This document shows positions 60,157 to 64,000 of a stretch of 64,000 nucleotides of DNA, piece by piece. Origin of the DNA: Rotaria socialis (taxonomy: Eukaryota > Rotifera > Eurotatoria > Philodinida > Philodinidae); NCBI GenBank assembly GCA_905331475.1, contig CAJNYU010003698.1:47406-111405 (forward strand), in the 5' to 3' direction. Numbering within the stretch: position 1 is the first letter of the stretch; each line of letters opens with the position of its first letter. A program made the position numbers and the translations under genes. The notes under the pieces are model-generated. The model did not search any database. It had not been told where the DNA came from and saw only the letters and a list, made by a program, of their open reading frames with translations.

Positions 60157-60324
60157 CTAGGGGAATTTAAAATTTTAATTTGCCCTAGGTGAAACTAGAA
60201 TCTTTGAATCTTCATATGAAATCGGCAGGAAAGGAAAGAATTTTAATTTGCCCTAGGTGAAATTAAAATCTTCGATTTTATATATAAAAAACATAGGAAA
60301 GAGAAAATTTTTAAATTCCCCTAG
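60157..60324. mobile_element. Short inverted-repeat element with internal direct repeats
   Basis: CTAGGGGAATTTAAAA at 60157-60172 is matched by TTTTTAAATTCCCCTAG ending at 60324. Inside, TTTTAATTTGCCCTAGGTGAAA occurs twice (near 60173 and 60241). 168 bp, non-coding. Confidence 0.65.
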
Positions 60325-60702
60325 ATTTTAATCTTCCCTCTAACATATACAAGTATATCGCAAAGAGGAGCAAAAAAAGAATTATAATGACGTGAAAAAG
60401 TCAGAGTCTGTTCTATTCGATTGTGAAAAAATTAATTCAAATAGAATGTATTTGTGTAGTACTGTACGCATGGTTCCCGATTACTTTTGGAAGTGAGGGG
60501 GGCTACATTTTGGCAGAAACTATATTTTTTTTGGCAGACAGTATACGTCAAAAAGCAAATCCTTGATTTATAATATCATCATCTAACTTAGATGATCTAA
60601 ATTCATTTTAATTAAAAATAAGTAAAAACAACATATGTATAAAAAGTAATATTTAAAAATTTTTTTCAAAACTCATCATCTTTCTGTTTCAATTGATCAG
60701 AT

Positions 60703-60948
60703 TCAAGAAATAATGTTACATTTTGTTGTATCTAATGTTACTGTACTTAAATTTGACTGTTCTATATATCTTTTCAACTCATAATATTTGCAATCAATCG
60801 CTGTTTGCGACATGGCATGAAATTGCCGACAATGATCTTTCCAGTTTTTTAGAAGCATTGGTTTTCCACAAATAGGACACTTTACTGTACAACTAGTTGT
60901 ATGAACTATTTTTGAAATCATATTTAAAAAAATCTGAAATGATGTCAC
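60703..60948 (-). CDS. C2H2 zinc-finger fragment, 81 residues
   Basis: The frame encodes KCPICGKPMLLKNWKDHCRQFH, a C-x2-C-x11-H-x4-H finger, followed by a basic helix KYYELKRYIEQ and a stop. It lies inside the putative 1.4-kb element, so it may be the DNA-binding end of a transposon protein. I cannot name a family. The first residue of the frame is not an obvious start, and upstream exons could exist. Confidence 0.45.
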   Translation of the reverse strand: MTSFQIFLNMISKIVHTTSCTVKCPICGKPMLLKNWKDHCRQFHAMSQTAIDCKYYELKRYIEQSNLSTVTLDTTKCNIIS

Positions 60949-61299
60949 ATATAAATATCATCCCATGCTACTCAGTTTTCGTCAAAGCGAACGGTTATCA
61001 CCACTTCAATGCGGTTTCTCTACGTTTATCATTTTTTTTCATATTTTTTTTTCTAACTCAATCTGTTCAGTATATACATAGTCATTGCAGTTCAAAAAAA
61101 ATTTGAATAAGTATTCCATAGTGCATTCTCTAACTAATATAGCATGATTAATTTTCCTGTTGGTTATTTATTAGCGAACAACTAATTTTATGGCGCCACC
61201 TTTAATAAAATTCAACATTCGGAAACTAAGTGATTATAGTGAATATATCAGATATCTACGGCTTCAACGACATGGGACTGCGTATAAAATAGACAGATT

Positions 61300-61640
61300 C
61301 AGAACGCCCACCAACAGCGGTGAAATTTCTGGGAAAAGTAACAAATAGAAAGGCTAGACTTTCTGCCAGGCATAAGAAATAGACTGAATAGACTTCCCGG
61401 TAGAAATAAAGTAACACATAGAGTGAGTGAAGTTTCTGGCAGAAATAACAAATAGCAAGGCTAGACTTTCTGCCAGAAGTAAAAATTATACTGAATAGAG
61501 TTTCTGCCAGAAATTACAATTAGACTGAATAGACTTCCTCGCAGAAATAAAATAACAAATAGAGTGAGTGGACTTTCTGACAGAAATAAATAGAATGGCT
61601 AGATTTTTCGACAGAAGTAAAAGGTAGAAACTACAGATTT
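61300..61640 (+). repeat. Degenerate tandem repeat (CTTTCTGCCAGAAATAA)
   Basis: About eight imperfect copies of a unit of roughly 35-45 nt built on ACTTTCTGxCAGAAATAAxAAATAGA. Longer-period similarity groups them in blocks of about 120 nt. The core TTCTGCCAGAA is itself palindromic. Confidence 0.75.
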
Positions 61641-62120
61641 TCTGGCACAAATAGAAAATGAAACAGCGGAGTCACAAACAGAAACGAATAACTGCAGAAC
61701 GAGAATGTTCATTTAACAGCAAAGTGCATAAATCAACATTTTTACTAGAAAAGAAACATCGTAATTGACGGTACACGAACGTACTGTAATCAATACTGCT
61801 CGAATAACCCAAAATATAGCAAAAATTTTCGCAGAAACAACTTTTTATTTGTTAAATTTTGTGGGGGGCTGGCCCCCCCACAGCCGCCCCCCCCCCTAAT
61901 CGGGATCCCTGATGACAGAAATGACAACGATAGATTGCGCTACATAACATATATCACATTTATGGTTTTTCTTCATCAGTATAAATAATGAAAACTTGAT
62001 CAATTTGAATCGAGTGTTTTTATTTGTTAAATGAGTATATTAACTGATAAAAACACATAAAAGATCTTTCAATTTTAAAATAGTTTTTGAAATTGTTATC
62101 GACCGTTTGTTGGTGTTGCT

Positions 62121-62354
62121 CTAGTAGCAAAGGCCAAAGCTGCCTGGAGGAATATAACAATAGCCAGTACAGCATTGGGAGTGTGACAAACAAACGGTTA
62201 GTTTTGACGGTTTACCAGGTTCGCATACCTTTCGAGTTTCTGGAACAACGAATTTTTCGAGCGGAACTCCGCCGATCACATTTGCCTGAAAAATTAAAGC
62301 ACCGATGAACAAAACCATAATAAAGAATAGACGAATATAAAATTGTTTGATCAT
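62121..62354 (-). CDS. Small secreted cysteine-rich peptide, cystine-knot-like
   Basis: An intronless 77-residue frame. Residues 1-24 form a strong signal peptide (YIRLFFIMVLFIGALIFQ core). A short spacer follows, then six cysteines at about residues 44, 55, 61, 62, 66 and 76. The order C..C..CC..C..C with spacings 10, 5, 0, 3 and 9 is the inhibitor-cystine-knot (knottin) pattern, although the first loop is longer than usual. Such peptides serve as channel or protease modulators, antimicrobials or venom components in various animals; nothing here tells which. A TATA box (TATATATAAAG on the minus strand) lies about 90 nt upstream of the ATG, supporting a real gene. The stop is TAG at 62121-62123. 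Confidence 0.7.
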   Translation of the reverse strand: MIKQFYIRLFFIMVLFIGALIFQANVIGGVPLEKFVVPETRKVCEPGKPSKLTVCLSHSQCCTGYCYIPPGSFGLCY

Positions 62355-62436
62355 GATATTCGGTTAGTTACGATGGGTATTGATTTGAATGAAAATATGA
62401 TTGGTAAAAGTGCGAATGCTTCATACAGTAATTCAT

Positions 62437-62449
62437 GTCTCTTTATATA
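62437..62449 (-). promoter_or_regulatory. TATA box of the cysteine-rich peptide gene
   Basis: On the minus strand the sequence reads ATTATATATAAAGAGAC, about 85-95 nt before the ATG at 62354. This spacing fits a short 5' UTR. Confidence 0.6.
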
Positions 62450-64000
62450 TAATGTAATTAATCATATTATGTGAGTTGTGCAGATGGTTTCAATCAGAGT
62501 TAATTGTTTCACCGAAAACGAATAGATGAGAAAAAAGCAGATGATTGTTGATATTTATCTAATTGGTGCATTAGTTTTCAGGAAAGGTATTTCTGCGTCA
62601 TCGACAAGATACAATTTAATACAGAGCTTTATTCTTCGAAAGATAATATAGCGATGCAATCATTTTCAATATCACGAATCACGTAAAGAAGAATTATATT
62701 AAGTTTAAGCAGTTCGAGTAGAAGACACCAAATCAAGCACTGATTTGAATAGTTACTTGAACTTCTTTTGGAAACATACTGACACTTCAATGCGCTCATA
62801 TTCACACTCTTTATGATGACGAGCGCCTCGAAATTCTATACAAATCGATATCAATAGTTAGAGAGTAATATTACATTGAGAATTCACAGATCTGAAGATA
62901 ACATATGGCGAAATTCTCAATTCATTTAGTGCATTCTGCGAAAAATCCGTGATACTCTTGAAATAGTTTAGTTATCATTTTGTGACTCATGTCAAAAGAA
63001 AGCACAAAAATCGTCGAAATATCGTAGTTCCTTTCAGCTAGTATTTATGAAAATTTTAAACGTATTCAGGATAAGCATATCATAAACGATAGTTTTTCTA
63101 ATATTATACAAGTGAATGAGCTAGGTCATTGAAGCCAACTGGAAACGTTGATTTTATCACAATACATCCAACTAGAACTTCAAGATTCTCACAAGAATCA
63201 TCAAACACTTTAAGTCATTCCTGAGTACCTGTAGAACAAAATTCTATTACGGAATACTGATACATGCCAGAATTACAGCTACTTGAACACTGAAAACGCT
63301 AGTGATCTAGGTAAACTATAATCAAAAGTCGGATCATGAATTTCATAAAAAAAAGTTATAGCCAAGTCAATTTGGCCAGAAATGAAATTTTCTTGATTAT
63401 CCATTTTAAGATTTTATTTTTCAGTTGTAGAATTTTTATTTCACACGATGCCACTTTTTGCACATCAGAAGGTCAATTTTAATCGATAGTAGCTAAAATT
63501 GTTTAAGGATAATATAGTATACGCCAATTTATCTTCTTTTCTTTTGTTTTGCTCGCGTAATAGAATATCATTACAGTTTATTCTCGATAATCTATATATA
63601 ACGAGAAAGCACAGATTTTTAAAGCGTATCGAAAATGTACTATCGTAGAAAAAGCTAGCGTGTATTATGATAAACTATCTATGTTATTGTGACAACATAA
63701 CCAGGCATCTTTCTCTTAATATCAAATCGAATGGAAAATCGTTTTCTTATCACGGAACTTCATGATCAGTGTTTCTAACAGCAAGAGTCCGCCTTTGTTA
63801 CAAAGTGTCAAAGAACCTTGCAACATTGATTTGGCACTTTGTTTTACACTTTGCTCAAGAAAACAAAGTGTCAAGTTGACACTTGCGGAAAATTTTTTAC
63901 ACTTTCCTTTTTATTATATGTAACTTTAGAACTCCCTAATTAATTTTAGTCGAAATATTCTTCGTATACTGATATCTTCAAATTAATTGGTTCATTCGTT
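62450..64000. other. Intergenic stretch to the window end
   Basis: AT-rich with no gene recognised. Near 63800-63907 AAAGTGTCAA / TTGACACTT and ACACTTT words recur five or six times in both orientations, suggesting the edge of another repeat. Confidence 0.4.

Larger units (their letters stand above)
60472..61909. mobile_element. 1.4-kb element with G/C-run ends
   Basis: The left end has TTCCCGATTAC with a GAGGGGGGCTAC block (60475-60511). The right end has GGGGGGCTGGCCCCCC, a C run and CTAATCGGGATCC (61862-61909). CCCGATTA therefore flanks both ends in inverted orientation next to G or C runs. Between them lie a C2H2-finger reading frame on the minus strand and a block of tandem repeats. I infer a degenerate DNA transposon or its derivative. 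No target duplication was identified and no DDE motif is visible. Confidence 0.5.

Noticed and set aside
1..64000. tRNA genes, rRNA or CRISPR arrays
   Set aside because: I scanned for B-box-like GGTTCGAATCC words and regular direct repeats with spacers. The few GTTCGAA words (for example near 32727) have no cloverleaf partner, and no spacer array is present.

Overview
This window looks like a compact, AT-rich invertebrate animal genome. Genes are intron-rich, most introns are about 45-70 nt with GT..AG ends, and the gene set is bilaterian: a type IV collagen pair, a Stum/Spec3 protein, a Rab34/36 GTPase, a CFAP97-like ciliary protein, a Ly6/Quiver-like protein and Golgi alpha-mannosidase II. 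Three hints together suggest a bdelloid rotifer: the tiny introns, a decayed bacterial-type erythromycin esterase carrying introns, and short TGTGGG tracts (the telomere unit reported for bdelloids). This assignment is inference; nothing in the window proves it.

Layout. 1-589 (+) is the 3' end of a coiled-coil CFAP97D-like gene. 1034-3283 (-) is an ankyrin-repeat protein with a long disordered tail. 5871-17450 (-) and 18288-30155 (+) are two type IV collagen chains, alpha1-like and alpha2-like, arranged head to head with 837 bp between start codons, as COL4A1/COL4A2 are in many animals. Both are cut into dozens of very small exons, including 8-, 9- and 10-nt microexons, and both end in an unusual tail after the NC1 domain that finishes in KKL. 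30903-32082 (-) is a complete Rab34/36-type GTPase in 8 exons, converging on the alpha2-like collagen. 35772-38622 (-) is a Stum/Spec3 membrane protein in 3 exons.

From about 38.6 to 47.9 kb I find no conventional gene. The stretch holds microsatellites, a GCTTAA-rich repetitive zone, a long foldback whose two arms both encode the same 39-residue reading frame, a small inverted-repeat element next to a 21-C run, and a 470-bp tandem duplication. 47881-48577 (-) is a two-exon Ly6/Quiver-like secreted or GPI-anchored protein. 51278-54099 (-) is the C-terminal half of alpha-mannosidase II, with a GC-AG intron and no recognisable 5' half in the window.

From 54 to 64 kb the DNA is accessory in character. 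It contains several candidate inverted-repeat elements, a three-exon erythromycin-esterase pseudogene with three nonsense codons, a GC-rich palindromic segment, a 1.4-kb element with a C2H2 finger fragment and tandem repeats, and an intact small secreted peptide with a cystine-knot-like cysteine pattern and a TATA box.

The clearest functional unit is the collagen pair. The two chains should co-assemble into a basement-membrane heterotrimer, and their shared 5' region is likely a bidirectional promoter. All coordinates, splice sites and translations were read by eye; family assignments rest on remembered motifs, not on a search.
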